A stretch of DNA of 64,000 nucleotides, taken from positions 711,100 through 775,099 of the forward strand of contig NZ_JACSCH020000002.1 in assembly GCF_014451325.2 (NCBI RefSeq), read 5' to 3'. A model generated the notes under the pieces. It had not been told where the DNA came from and ran no database searches. It saw nothing but the letters and a program-made list of their open reading frames with translations. Positions 18,335-27,221 of this stretch are shown here, piece by piece (the stretch's first letter is position 1; every line of letters starts with the position of its first letter). Source of the DNA: Streptomyces sp. CB02980 (GTDB taxonomy: Bacteria > Actinomycetota > Actinomycetes > Streptomycetales > Streptomycetaceae). Made by a program: the position numbers and the translations under genes.

Positions 18335-19252
18335 ATGGAAAATGTGTGGATTCAGCCGGACGGGAATCCCGATGCCGGCTACACCAGCGAGCAGCTCAGA
18401 CGTGCAAGAGCGTGCGCGGAACAGGACCTTCAAGCGATCCGGGCGCAGCTCCCGGCGCGCTTCGGCCTTGGCGACGTTTGCGCAGAGATCGTCGACCAGT
18501 CCGGCACGGGGGCCAGCAGCGTCCTGGATCCGCTGGCGCGCCAACTGGGCTACGCCACCCACACCCTTGAGCGGTACGTGCGCGTCACGCGGCTGACCAG
18601 TCCGGAGCTTCGAGATCGTCTGGTCACGACGTCCGTGCAGGTGCCGTGGAAGTGCGTGACCACCGCCTGCGTGGCTGATTTGGAGGAGCAAGCACGCCGT
18701 GTCGGCCTGCTGCTCCGCCGGCTGGCCAGCGCGGAGCGGGCGGGCTGGCCAGCCGTGCTGGACGCCTCGGAGTACTGCAGGGCCCTGGGGCTGGCGGACG
18801 GAACGGCGTGCACGTCGGATTCGCCGAACGAGATCGCCGCGCAGCTCGACCGCAAGGAGGTCCGCCAGGCCGTCCTCGCAGAACTGACCAAGAGCCCTGC
18901 CGCCGTCCTGGGCGTCCTGCGCGAACCCGCCGTGCGCGAGATGCTGCGAGACCGGGAGGTCGCCCGATACGTGCGCGAACAGATGCGCCCTGTGCCCGAC
19001 CCCGACGAGGAACTGCTCCAGGAGCTCCTCGGCAGCGAGGAGCGCGACCCGCGGGCCGACTGGACCATCCGCTACTTCGACCTCGCTCACAAGTGCCGGG
19101 AAATCCTCCTGCTGGATCCCGACGACTTTCTGGACGTCGACGACCCCGACGTGTGGCAGTCCGTCGAGTCCATCCGCGACTCCGTCGTCTCCTGGGCTAA
19201 CCGCGTCCTGCAGAAGCGCCCTCGCACCATCCGACTCCTGACCGGAAAGTAG
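18335..19252 (+). CDS. hypothetical protein A of a four-gene coupled operon
   Basis: A 305-residue soluble protein I do not recognise. It is helical throughout. Residues about 55-80 (QLGYATHTLERYVRVTRLT) have the look of a helix-turn-helix, similar in spacing to ParB-like HTH segments, but this is only an impression. The C-terminus is acidic (DPDDFLDVDDPDVW). There is no ribosome binding site at ATG 18335, but TAGCGT at 18321-18326 is a fair minus-10 box, so the transcript may be leaderless. It begins 76 bases after the transposon end. The three following genes overlap or nearly touch, so all four are likely one operon. Confidence 0.65.
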   Translation: MENVWIQPDGNPDAGYTSEQLRRARACAEQDLQAIRAQLPARFGLGDVCAEIVDQSGTGASSVLDPLARQLGYATHTLERYVRVTRLTSPELRDRLVTTSVQVPWKCVTTACVADLEEQARRVGLLLRRLASAERAGWPAVLDASEYCRALGLADGTACTSDSPNEIAAQLDRKEVRQAVLAELTKSPAAVLGVLREPAVREMLRDREVARYVREQMRPVPDPDEELLQELLGSEERDPRADWTIRYFDLAHKCREILLLDPDDFLDVDDPDVWQSVESIRDSVVSWANRVLQKRPRTIRLLTGK

Positions 19253-19258
19253 GCAACT

Positions 19259-19990
19259 GTGCCCAGCCCCAGCGCCGCCGGCCGCTACTCCAACGCGGTA
19301 CGCGACGTACTCGACCAGGAAGCCATGCACTGCATCCGCAAGCGCAAGAGCGAACCCGAGCAACTCGCCATGATGTGTGGCGTCGTCTCTTCGAAGTTCG
19401 AGGTACGCGACGCCAAGTATGGCCCGGTGTTCAACCGCATGGTCAGGAACATGTGCGCCACCTCCCTCAAGAAGGTCCGCAGGGAGCTCGCTATCGCTTC
19501 ACTGACTGGCCCGCCCGGGCCGGCCGAGCCCGGATACACCGAAATGGGCCCCGGCTGCGGCACCGTCGGCGCCGACCCTACCGACGTGGCGCTCCCCGGT
19601 CTGCGCGGCGGTGCAGCCGACGAGGAGAAGGTCGTGGCAAAGGTGCTCATCGATAAGAACGGGGAGCTGACGGAGAAGACGGCCCGGCAACTGGTGATCG
19701 AAGACATCGACCGCATCATGGAGGTCATCCCTCCCCTCGCCGATCGTCACTTCATGGAGGCCGACCAGTCCGAGCGTGCCGCTAAGCGCAGTGCACAGGA
19801 CGCCAAGTACCACCGGGCCACTGCCAATCGCTACCTCTCTCTGGTCAAGCGATACGACCGGCTTGTGGTCGGCATCGACAGCCTCCCCGGAGTCTTCACG
19901 CTCGCTGGCTACCTCGCCGAGGTCGTCCCCGAGGCCCTGGGGCTGGACGAAGAAGACGCCGAGCTCCTGCGCTACGCCGGTGCGCTGTGA
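19259..19990 (+). CDS. hypothetical protein B of the four-gene operon
   Basis: A 243-residue soluble protein of unknown family, starting at GTG 19259 six bases after the stop of gene A, with GGAAAG upstream. The N-terminal third is helical and cysteine-containing (EAMHCIRKRKSEPEQLAMMCG); a Gly/Pro-rich linker follows around residue 85-120; the C-terminal half is helical (ERAAKRSAQDAKYHRATANRY). The last bases overlap the start of gene C as GTGA. The linker suggests two domains. No catalytic motif stands out. Confidence 0.65.
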   Translation: MPSPSAAGRYSNAVRDVLDQEAMHCIRKRKSEPEQLAMMCGVVSSKFEVRDAKYGPVFNRMVRNMCATSLKKVRRELAIASLTGPPGPAEPGYTEMGPGCGTVGADPTDVALPGLRGGAADEEKVVAKVLIDKNGELTEKTARQLVIEDIDRIMEVIPPLADRHFMEADQSERAAKRSAQDAKYHRATANRYLSLVKRYDRLVVGIDSLPGVFTLAGYLAEVVPEALGLDEEDAELLRYAGAL

Positions 19991-20460
19991 CCGAATCCGC
20001 CTGGCACAAAGAGATCAAGAGCTGGGGCGTTGCAACCGAGATTCCCGTGCATGACCGTCGAGCGGACTGCGTGCTGTGCTGCGGCCAGCGGGCCGAGGTC
20101 CAGCGCCGCCCGCTGGCTCCACGGGAAGTCACCGGCCGGGAAGCACACGCCGACCTGTGGATCCTCGACTGCACAGCAGCGCACCGCTGCGGCCGAGTGC
20201 TGATCTGGGAGGACCCTCGCTTCGGTTGGCTCTTCCGCTGGGACCATACCTGGAAGGGCTTTGCCGCGGCCAAGCGCCCCGTCTTCCTCAACCTGTCCCT
20301 GGACCTCGCCACCGGCGAGGGCAGCTTCCTGGAGGTGACCAGCTGGAACTTCAAGGGGTACCGGGCCCATGGAACTGGCCGGACGCATACCGCGGCCGCC
20401 ATGCGCTCCTGGATGCGCCACGGCACCCCCCTCTCGCAGGATGAGGCGGTCGCCAGATGA
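19987..20460 (+). CDS. hypothetical protein C, possible zinc-binding protein
   Basis: A 157-residue protein of unknown family. It has three cysteine-containing spots, ADCVLCCGQRAE near residue 28, WILDCTAAHRCG near residue 65, and histidines around them, which could bind a metal. Aromatic-rich strands follow (FGWLFRWDHTWKGF). The start overlaps the stop of gene B (GTGA) and its stop overlaps the start of gene D (ATGA), so translation is coupled. Confidence 0.6.
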   Translation: MTESAWHKEIKSWGVATEIPVHDRRADCVLCCGQRAEVQRRPLAPREVTGREAHADLWILDCTAAHRCGRVLIWEDPRFGWLFRWDHTWKGFAAAKRPVFLNLSLDLATGEGSFLEVTSWNFKGYRAHGTGRTHTAAAMRSWMRHGTPLSQDEAVAR

Positions 20461-20789
20461 TCGAGGAGCCGAGCCCCCCGTCTCAGGCGCCACGGCACCG
20501 CACCGTCATCATCGAACTGGATGGTCTCCTCCGGCAAGTACCGGCCGAGTACCACTTGAGGGGCGCCCTCGCGGGACGGATGGTGACAGCCTGCGCCTTC
20601 TACGCCGAGTCCCGCTTCGGCGAATGCCCCTTCCCGGTGCCCATGGCTTTGCACCGGCCCACCGCACGCACCGACCCCAGAGTCATCGTCATCGACAACT
20701 TCGGCGAGCAATGGGTAATGGGGTTCACGGTCCAGTACCAGCAGCTCATCTATCGAATCACCAGCTTCCACGCCACCGCAGGTGCGTGA
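20457..20789 (+). CDS. hypothetical protein D of the four-gene operon
   Basis: A 110-residue protein of unknown family. After a proline-rich start it is mostly beta (TVIIELDGLLRQVP, RVIVIDNFGEQW, MGFTVQYQQLIYRITSF), with a short helix between. ATG 20457 overlaps the preceding stop. It ends the operon; a strong hairpin lies 170 bases further on. Confidence 0.6.
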   Translation: MIEEPSPPSQAPRHRTVIIELDGLLRQVPAEYHLRGALAGRMVTACAFYAESRFGECPFPVPMALHRPTARTDPRVIVIDNFGEQWVMGFTVQYQQLIYRITSFHATAGA

Positions 20790-21407
20790 GCACCACCCTC
20801 CGTTTCGGGTGAGCCAAGCCGTTCGGCGGTGCGCACGCCCGCCCGCGATGACGCTGCCTGAGGCAGCGAAGGACCTTCCCTAAGCAACGGTGCGTGATCG
20901 GCTCCGGGGCTCAGAACCGGGACAGGATCAGAGGGACCTTGCCGGACGGTCTTGCCTCGTCCAGGTTGGGACATCCAGCCCCAACCTGGACGAGGGTCAT
21001 ACTCAGGAAGCTCTGTAGGCGGACAACCCAAAGCTGGGCCTTCATGGGGGGATGCCCACTCAGCGTGAACCGGGCAACGAGACGTGTCTCGGAGCGCGGG
21101 AGAGCCACGATCCGCAACGGCTGATACCGACAGAGTCGAGGATGCCTGCGACACCCCACACCAACGGAATACAGCTCGAACATCTTGGCCCAATCCCCTC
21201 ATGAGGACATGCCACCTCACGTGAGACTGCAGCGCTTGGCACCGGCGTAAGGCAGTCGAACCACCTGCTGGCCACTGAGCTCTTCCAACGCGCAAGGGAC
21301 GAGACCCTACAGCCGGCCGCCTCGGCTCGCCCAACTCAACTAATCGGGTGGCACGTTTGTCTCAGGCAGGCCATCCTGATCTGTTGCCCAGAAGTCAGGA
21401 GTGTTTC
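20790..21407. other. 600-base gap without a convincing gene
   Basis: No reading frame here has plausible composition or start; the longer minus-strand frames are arginine- and proline-rich translations of noise. The only structure I see is the hairpin at 20956-20994. The right end should hold the promoter for the HEPN-like gene. Confidence 0.6.
20956..20994. terminator. strong hairpin, terminator or small RNA element
   Basis: Perfect 15-base arms (20956-20970 and 20980-20994) around a nine-base loop. The position after the four-gene operon suits a terminator, but the 170-base distance leaves room for a structured RNA. Confidence 0.6.
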
Positions 21408-22706
21408 GTGGAGATCCGGCCGCTGCAGGAACTGCAGGCCGCCGACGAAATGTCGTTGGCCTTCAACCCGTTCGGTCTCGGAGGCCGCATGCGTCCGGAG
21501 GATGCCGCCGAGTTCCAGCAGAGCCAGATCGCCGAGTTGGTCCTGTCGGACCGAGTGGCCGAAGGGACTCGCCGGTCCTTCGAACGCCTCCGAAACGTCT
21601 ACGCCTACGGTGTGCTCTGCTACGACATGTACACGCTGGTCAGTGACGCGGCCCTTCTGGCGTTCGAACAAGCCCTGCGCGACCGCTTCATGGAGTCGTG
21701 TGCCGGCACTGTCACCTTCTCTCTGGCCGAGCCGGAGGAGATCGATTCCTTCACCGTCACGTCGTTCGAGGACGTGACGCACCTAGTTAAGCGGCTGAGA
21801 CGACGCAAGGCGCGTCTCATGGTGAACGGCACACCCATCCCGTTCAACGGAATGCTCGCCGGCCTGCGTCGGTGGGCGCGTACCGCGGGCCTGCTTCGGG
21901 GCCGTCGAAGCATCGGCATCGAGGACTCGCTGGCCGACCTGCGTAACCACGTCGCCCACCCGACGCGCCACCAGGTCGACACTCCCGTCGACGCAGCCCG
22001 TACGCTTTCCGATCTCGCCGAGTTCGTCAATCAGCTTTGGGGGGAGCCCACCGTCGGGGGACGGCATTTCCCCGCACCTCTCGCGCGCGAGATCCTGGCG
22101 ATGAGCTGGGGCCCCGATGGCCGGGTAGGACTGGAATCGCCAGAGGCTCTGCGACAACAGCCACACTCGGACGACGATGCTCAGTACGTTCTGATCAGGG
22201 CTTTCCTCCGGGACCGCAGAGGCCGCCGCGAAGAACCGCACTGGATGAACTTCGACGGCCGTTACGAACTCACCCGGTATCCAGTCGACTACCTCTGGGG
22301 CCCCGGCAGCCGGGATGAAGCACTCGCCTGGCACACGGAGCATCGCCCTCAGGAGGACGCGATCGACTTCGTCGACCGCGTATTCCTGCTCCGCGAGGTC
22401 GACGGACGGATCCACCACCCGATGCGACCGGAGGTGGCCGCCGGGCTGCTCGGTGACGAGCGCAGCGGCACATGGCACGCACTACGGGCCGACTACCCAA
22501 GCGATGCCTTCGTGCATGCCCGCGACCGAGGCGAGGCCGGCGCCGGACACACAGTCCGTCCCGGCGACTGCACGGCGTGCTCCGTCGAGGTCCTTGGCTC
22601 AGGCGACCTCAACCAACTGCTAGACACCGCTACTGTCGCCCTCGGAGACTTGCGGCCGATTCGACCCCCTGCCCTCCGCAGCCCATTCGAGCTGGGTGTC
22701 ACCTAG
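21408..22706 (+). CDS. HEPN-like protein, hypothetical
   Basis: A 432-residue soluble protein. GTG 21408 is chosen because AGGAG ends six bases upstream. Helical segments near residues 58-97 (FERLRNVYAYGVLCYDMYTL, ALLAFEQALRDRF) and 172-210 (SLADLRNHVAHPTRHQV) resemble a HEPN fold; RNHVAH (Arg179, His184) fits the R-x4-6-H motif of HEPN ribonucleases. The C-terminal half has a cysteine pair (CTACSVEV) and no fold I can name. HEPN proteins are frequent in toxin-antitoxin and phage-defence loci, and this one sits alone in mobile DNA. The HEPN assignment rests on motif and spacing only. Confidence 0.6.
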   Translation: MEIRPLQELQAADEMSLAFNPFGLGGRMRPEDAAEFQQSQIAELVLSDRVAEGTRRSFERLRNVYAYGVLCYDMYTLVSDAALLAFEQALRDRFMESCAGTVTFSLAEPEEIDSFTVTSFEDVTHLVKRLRRRKARLMVNGTPIPFNGMLAGLRRWARTAGLLRGRRSIGIEDSLADLRNHVAHPTRHQVDTPVDAARTLSDLAEFVNQLWGEPTVGGRHFPAPLAREILAMSWGPDGRVGLESPEALRQQPHSDDDAQYVLIRAFLRDRRGRREEPHWMNFDGRYELTRYPVDYLWGPGSRDEALAWHTEHRPQEDAIDFVDRVFLLREVDGRIHHPMRPEVAAGLLGDERSGTWHALRADYPSDAFVHARDRGEAGAGHTVRPGDCTACSVEVLGSGDLNQLLDTATVALGDLRPIRPPALRSPFELGVT

Positions 22707-22820
22707 CACGTCTGACGATCCTCACGGCCCCACTCGCCGCACTGGGCTCGGCCTCAAAGCTGGGCAAGCAGGGGCCGCCCCGTTGGATCCAGCGCTTACG
22801 GCACAAGAGACAAAGGGTCG

Positions 22821-23010
22821 TCAGTCGACGGTGCGCTCCGTGGCCCGCCGGCGGCGGCGGGCGGTCAGGTAGAGGGCACCGCCGATGCTGAGCAGGCTGC
22901 CTGCTCCTGTCAGGAGCCAGGGGGTGGTCTCGGCGCCGGTGTGGGCGAGGCTGTCGGACGGCGGGAAGGACGGGGGCTGCTGGGTGGGCGGTGGTGGGGT
23001 GTGGTGGGCG
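22821..23010 (-). other. out-of-frame LAXTG sorting signal of the surface protein
   Basis: In a frame shifted by one base from the surface protein, the minus strand encodes PPSDSLAHTGAETTPWLL, a 20-residue hydrophobic helix and a run of arginines, then TGA at 22821. LAXTG is the class E sortase motif. The two frames overlap in the proline-rich linker near 22985-23010. Confidence 0.75.
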
Positions 23011-24526
23011 ACGGCGTGGTCGGCGGGTTGGCGGTGTCCGCGAGGGTGACGGTGACGTGCTCGCCGGGCTTGGCAACGAAGACCACCGGCTGGGAGTCGA
23101 GTTGGTAGCCGTTAGGGGCAGTCGTCTCGGTGGCCCAGTAGCGGGTTCCGGCCTTCAGGGTGACGTCAAGCTTCGCAGTGGCGGTGCCGTCCTTGCCTGT
23201 GGTCAGGGCGAGGAGCTGCTTGCCGGGCCGGTGCTCGCCGTTCGTGCCGACCTCGTCCGTACGGATGTTGATGACCGCGCCCGACAGCGTCTTGCCTGTG
23301 ACCTTGTCCGTCTTGCGGAGGAGGAAGTCGGCCTTCTTGAAGGGGTCGATGACTACGAGCGGGTTGGCGTGGGCGGTGCGGCCCTCGGTGATGGTGACGT
23401 CCTGGTCCGGGGCGAGGTCGTGGATCGTGTCGCCCGTGGACATTTCGCGCAGCCGGTAGGCGCCGGGCGGGATGCCGTCGAGAACGAGCATGCCCTTCAC
23501 GTCGGTCTCTCCCTCGGCGACGACCTTGCCGGCGGAGTCGAGCAGCTGGAAGGCCGCCCCGGTGAGGACGGAGCCTTCAGGGTCCTTCTTCTGGATCTCC
23601 ACGCCGCCGGGCGCTGCGGTGACCTCCACGGTGGCGGTGTCCTCGGCCGTGGTGGTGGCGCCGGCCAGCAACATGCGCTGGGCGGCGGGGTTCTGCGGGG
23701 TGAGGATTTTCAGCTGGGAGCCGGGCAAGCCAGTGGCGGTGCCCCGCACGGTGGCCCTCCCGGTCTTCCCTGCGGTGAACTCCCACGCCCCGGCGCCCTG
23801 CTGGTCCGTAGTGACCTTGCCGGTGCCGGTGCCCGTGCCGGAGTCGGACTCGGCAAGCTGCACGGTGACGCCGGGGATGGCGGCGCCGGTGAGCGTGGAG
23901 TTGACCTTCACCGCCACGTTGACCTTCTGGCCGGTATGCGTCTTCGTGACCGACGGGCTGATGTGCAGGGCGTACGGGCCGGCGTACCGCTTGGCCTCGT
24001 CGATGTACCGCATCGCGAGCGTGCGTGCGGTCGGCGAGACCACCTGGTAGGCGAGGCGCTGCTTGCCCCGAGTGCCGTGGATCCCGTACCTACCTCCCGC
24101 GAGCCACTCGTAGACGGCCGCGTCGACCGCGGCGGCCTGGGCGTGGTCGCGGGTCTGCCCGTACCGGCCGATCACGTACGAGGCGTACGCCAGGTTCTCG
24201 CGGGGCATCGGCCTGCCAGTCACCGAGGACGTCCAAGACGTGACCACCGTCGGGTCGCTGTACCCACCGGAGTCAGCCGGTCCCTTGCGCTCGGGGTCCG
24301 CGCAGTAGGTCTCGGCATTGCCGAAGACCTTTGGACCGGGCGGGCCGTACGCGCCGATGTGCGAGGCGCCGACGTTGCCGTCCGAGTCCGGGATCGTGTA
24401 TCCGGGACCCAGCGGGCTCGGTGCGGGGGCGGCCTGGGCAGGTGACCAGGCCAGAGTGCCGACCGCGCCTGCGGCGATGGCGACGGCCAGGGATCGAACG
24501 GCGACGCGGACGAAACGGGCGTGCAC
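22910..24526 (-). CDS. secreted surface protein with TQXA and SpaA-like domains
   Basis: A 538-residue protein. Residues 1-32 are a signal peptide. Residues about 60-180 are like the thioester (TQXA) domain of actinobacterial surface adhesins (NAETYCADPERKG, VDAAVYEWLAGG). Two SpaA-type prealbumin-like domains follow near 325-410 (VEIQKKDPEG ... GAYRLRE) and 415-500 (LLRKTDKVTG ... YWATETTAPNGYQLD), with Lys and Glu suited to isopeptide bonds. The frame then runs into a Pro/Ser/Arg tail and stops. The expected sorting signal (LAHTG, hydrophobic helix, arginine tail) is present immediately downstream but in another frame, so this protein is probably released instead of wall-anchored, or the sequence has a one-base error. 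Confidence 0.8.
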   Translation of the reverse strand: MHARFVRVAVRSLAVAIAAGAVGTLAWSPAQAAPAPSPLGPGYTIPDSDGNVGASHIGAYGPPGPKVFGNAETYCADPERKGPADSGGYSDPTVVTSWTSSVTGRPMPRENLAYASYVIGRYGQTRDHAQAAAVDAAVYEWLAGGRYGIHGTRGKQRLAYQVVSPTARTLAMRYIDEAKRYAGPYALHISPSVTKTHTGQKVNVAVKVNSTLTGAAIPGVTVQLAESDSGTGTGTGKVTTDQQGAGAWEFTAGKTGRATVRGTATGLPGSQLKILTPQNPAAQRMLLAGATTTAEDTATVEVTAAPGGVEIQKKDPEGSVLTGAAFQLLDSAGKVVAEGETDVKGMLVLDGIPPGAYRLREMSTGDTIHDLAPDQDVTITEGRTAHANPLVVIDPFKKADFLLRKTDKVTGKTLSGAVINIRTDEVGTNGEHRPGKQLLALTTGKDGTATAKLDVTLKAGTRYWATETTAPNGYQLDSQPVVFVAKPGEHVTVTLADTANPPTTPSPTTPHHRPPSSPRPSRRPTASPTPAPRPPPGS

Positions 24527-24571
24527 GAAGGTGATGCTCCTTGATGGATGGGCGGGTCGGGAAGTGGTGGC

Positions 24572-25306
24572 TCAGCGGACTCGGCTCGTCGGCGGGCGTG
24601 TGGCCGTGGTCCACCGGGGGACGCTGCGCGTGGTGAGTGCCGGTGCGCGGTGAGCGGCAGCGGCTCGTTTCAGGTCGAGCGGGGTGGGTGCCGGGGACCT
24701 GGGCGGCACCGCTGGGGTGAGCTGGGCGTGCTCGGGCAGCGAGGACAGCATGCTGTCCTTCCAGCGCGGTACGGGCGACGGGTCGGAGACGCTGTCGGTG
24801 ACGGCCCTGACGAGCGCGATCGGCGTATGCGTGGACGCTGTGGCGTACCAGCGGGCATAGCTCGTCTTGGGGCCACCCCACAGATACCAGCGCGCCTCCA
24901 GGGTGGTGAGTTCCTTCTCGGCGTCGAGTTCGCCGGTGGTGTACTCGATGCCGGCCAGACCGTCGGGGGACTGGAGTGCGAGGACGCCCCAGCATGGGTG
25001 TTGGATCTTCCAGCCGCGCTGGATCAGCGGCACCATGGGCTGGAACGCGTCGAGTTCCTCGTTCTCGGGGTGGGGAAGGGCCAGGTACGTGTGCGGGCCA
25101 GCTGTGTACGCCTTGGCCAGGGCGGTGGTGAAGGCGGCGACGAACTCCGTGGGCGCCATGTCGTTGAAACACACACCCCAGACGGGCGGACCAAATCTGT
25201 CGCGGTACGCGCTGATGCGCCACAGCCCGTCGTCCTCCCCCTCGGGCAGGAAGCCGAGCCGGACCTTGCGGTCGGGCTCCAAGGACGATTGATTGCCCTC
25301 GCCCAT
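24572..25306 (-). CDS. DUF317-domain protein
   Basis: A 244-residue soluble protein. The segment LWRISAYRDRFGPPVWGVCF and the C-terminal part GGPKTSYARWYATASTHTPIA belong to DUF317, a domain found almost only in Streptomyces, often in several copies on integrative elements and plasmids. The C-terminal 50 residues are low-complexity and basic. It sits beside the excisionase/integrase genes, which fits an element gene. Its function is unknown. Confidence 0.75.
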   Translation of the reverse strand: MGEGNQSSLEPDRKVRLGFLPEGEDDGLWRISAYRDRFGPPVWGVCFNDMAPTEFVAAFTTALAKAYTAGPHTYLALPHPENEELDAFQPMVPLIQRGWKIQHPCWGVLALQSPDGLAGIEYTTGELDAEKELTTLEARWYLWGGPKTSYARWYATASTHTPIALVRAVTDSVSDPSPVPRWKDSMLSSLPEHAQLTPAVPPRSPAPTPLDLKRAAAAHRAPALTTRSVPRWTTATRPPTSRVR

Positions 25307-25484
25307 CCACGGAGCACCTTCGGATGACCTCGGTAAGAAGTTCGAACCGACGGGCTCACCCTCGCCCCACGGTTCGTTCTCCCTTCGCGAACTGTGCCGT
25401 CCGTCTCTGGACTCTTACACGAATCCGTTTAGTGTTCCGTCCCCCGGAGACCATTCGCCCTTGCCCCACGAGCCCACATCCCCT

Positions 25485-25778
25485 ATGGACTTCGCCGCAC
25501 CGAACGCCGACATGGAGGCCGCCGCGCACCCCACGCTCCAGTACCAAAGTGACCCGACTGACAACCGTCCGCCCCTCCTCGCCAGTGCCTGGTACTCGAC
25601 CAAGGACCTCGCCACTCACCTACGCGTCGACACCTCGACTCTGCGTCGATGGCGAACCGCTCAGCCGCCCCAGGGCCCGCCGTTCGTCTCCATCTCGGAG
25701 CGTGTCGTCATGTACAGCGCGATCGACATAGAGGAATGGCTGCACAGCCGCCGCATCACCCCTCGCCGGGCGGCTTGA
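25485..25778 (+). CDS. xis: excisionase-like helix-turn-helix protein
   Basis: A small DNA-binding protein with an AlpA/MerR-type winged helix-turn-helix: WYSTKDLATHLRVDTSTLRRW is the recognition region, followed by GPPFVSISERVVMYSAIDIEEWL. Such proteins act as excisionases or recombination directionality factors. ATG 25485 is the first in-frame ATG near the domain; no good RBS is visible, and TTG 25461 with GGAG upstream is an alternative. Its TGA shares one base with the integrase start (TGATG), so both are translated together. Confidence 0.78.
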   Translation: MDFAAPNADMEAAAHPTLQYQSDPTDNRPPLLASAWYSTKDLATHLRVDTSTLRRWRTAQPPQGPPFVSISERVVMYSAIDIEEWLHSRRITPRRAA

Positions 25779-26995
25779 TGGCCCATATAGAAACCGTTCC
25801 TGTCGGCGTACGCCTCTCCACGGACGTCGAATACAGGCCCAATAGAGCCAACCCGTACCGCGCCCGCGTCCGCTGGTTCGACCCCACGACTAAGCGCCGG
25901 AAGTCCGTGTCCGAGGGAAAGGACAGCGAAGAAGAAGCACAGGCGTGGATCCAAACCATCATCGAGGCAGCGGAGGCCGGCCTCGCCCCATCGGTGGCCA
26001 CCATGAAGCTCGCCGACTACGGCGAAACGAACATGGAACTCGCCCTACGCGGTCTGGAATTGAAGACGCGCGACCCCTACCTCTCAGGATGGCGTGTACG
26101 CGTAGTGCCGGCCCTCGGGCATCTGCCGGTCCGGATGATCACCAACGGTGCCATCGACCGCACCGTGCAGAACTGGATCGCTGACGAGCACGGTCGCTCG
26201 ACCGTCAAGAACACCATCGCCGTCCTGGTCCGTGTCATGGAGCAGGCGGTCCGGGACGGCATCATCAAGGTCAACCCGGCCCGCGTGACGGGCTGGCAGA
26301 AGCTCTACAAGCAGGCCGAGGACGAGCTCCTCGACCCGCGAGCCCTGGCCCTCCCCGGCTGGGAGGCGCTCGTCGAGCTGGCCGACGCACTCGTGGCCGC
26401 CTCCCACGGCGAGTACCGGGGCTGGGGCGAGGTCGTCCTCTTCGCCGCATGTACCGCTGCGCGCATCGGTGAGGTCTCCGGCTGCCGGGCCGGTGACATC
26501 GACACCACCAACTGGATCTGGACCGTCCGGCGCCAGACCACTCCCGCTCCCGGCGGCCTCGTCGACAAGGGGACGAAGGGCAAGCGGGCCCGCCAGGTGC
26601 CCATCATCGAGGAGATTCGCCCCCTCGTCGCCCAGCGCATTCTGGCTGCCGGCCCCGATCCGGACGCCCGCATGTTCACCGGCCCCCGAGGCGGCCGCAT
26701 CTCCACCGCGGTCCTGCGCGACGCGACGCACTGGGACGACGTCGTCCTGAAGCTCGGCTACGAGCACCAGCGCCGCCACGATCTCCGCCACACCGGACTC
26801 ACCTGGTTCGCCGACGCCGGGGTCCAGGTGCACGTCCTCCGCAAGATCGCGGGCCACGGTTCGCTCACCACCACCCAGCGATACCTGCACCCCGACGTGC
26901 ACAAGATCACCGCCGCTGGCGCCGCCCTCTCGGCCCACCTCAGTGTGCTCCGCGCGCCCCGGTCCCTGCCGAGCGCGATTGTGGTCGCGCGCTGA
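25778..26995 (+). CDS. int: tyrosine-type site-specific integrase
   Basis: A 405-residue phage-type integrase. An N-terminal arm-binding domain (YRARVRWFDPTTKRRKSV) is followed by the core-binding region and the catalytic domain. Catalytic residues seen: Arg229 in CTAARIGEVSG, His334 and Arg337 in HDLRHTGLTW, His360 in AGHGSLTT, Tyr369 in TQRYLH. It points at tRNA-Pro, about 100 bases away, the usual arrangement in actinobacterial integrative elements, in which the tRNA gene is the attachment site. It appears intact. Confidence 0.92.
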   Translation: MAHIETVPVGVRLSTDVEYRPNRANPYRARVRWFDPTTKRRKSVSEGKDSEEEAQAWIQTIIEAAEAGLAPSVATMKLADYGETNMELALRGLELKTRDPYLSGWRVRVVPALGHLPVRMITNGAIDRTVQNWIADEHGRSTVKNTIAVLVRVMEQAVRDGIIKVNPARVTGWQKLYKQAEDELLDPRALALPGWEALVELADALVAASHGEYRGWGEVVLFAACTAARIGEVSGCRAGDIDTTNWIWTVRRQTTPAPGGLVDKGTKGKRARQVPIIEEIRPLVAQRILAAGPDPDARMFTGPRGGRISTAVLRDATHWDDVVLKLGYEHQRRHDLRHTGLTWFADAGVQVHVLRKIAGHGSLTTTQRYLHPDVHKITAAGAALSAHLSVLRAPRSLPSAIVVAR

Positions 26996-27038
26996 CGCGG
27001 TCAAGGCGAGTTGGTCCCCAACCGGTCCCCGAAAACGA

Positions 27039-27078
27039 GTCAGAGGCCGTTTCAGATTGCTCTGAAACGGCCTCTGAC
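27039..27078. terminator. strong hairpin between integrase and tRNA-Pro
   Basis: Perfect 18-base arms (27039-27056 and 27061-27078) and a four-base loop. It can terminate both the integrase and the convergent tRNA transcript. Confidence 0.85.
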
Positions 27079-27094
27079 CTGCGACTCTTTCGAG

Positions 27095-27168
<74 letters not shown>

Positions 27169-27221
27169 ATGCGCGTCTCTTCGGGGTTTCCCCCTCGTCG
27201 GCGTGCAGGGAAAACATTACC

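Noticed and set aside
20750..21334. 194-residue minus-strand frame in the gap after the four-gene operon
   Set aside because: Arg/Pro-rich, no RBS and no motif; includes the perfect hairpin as coding sequence.
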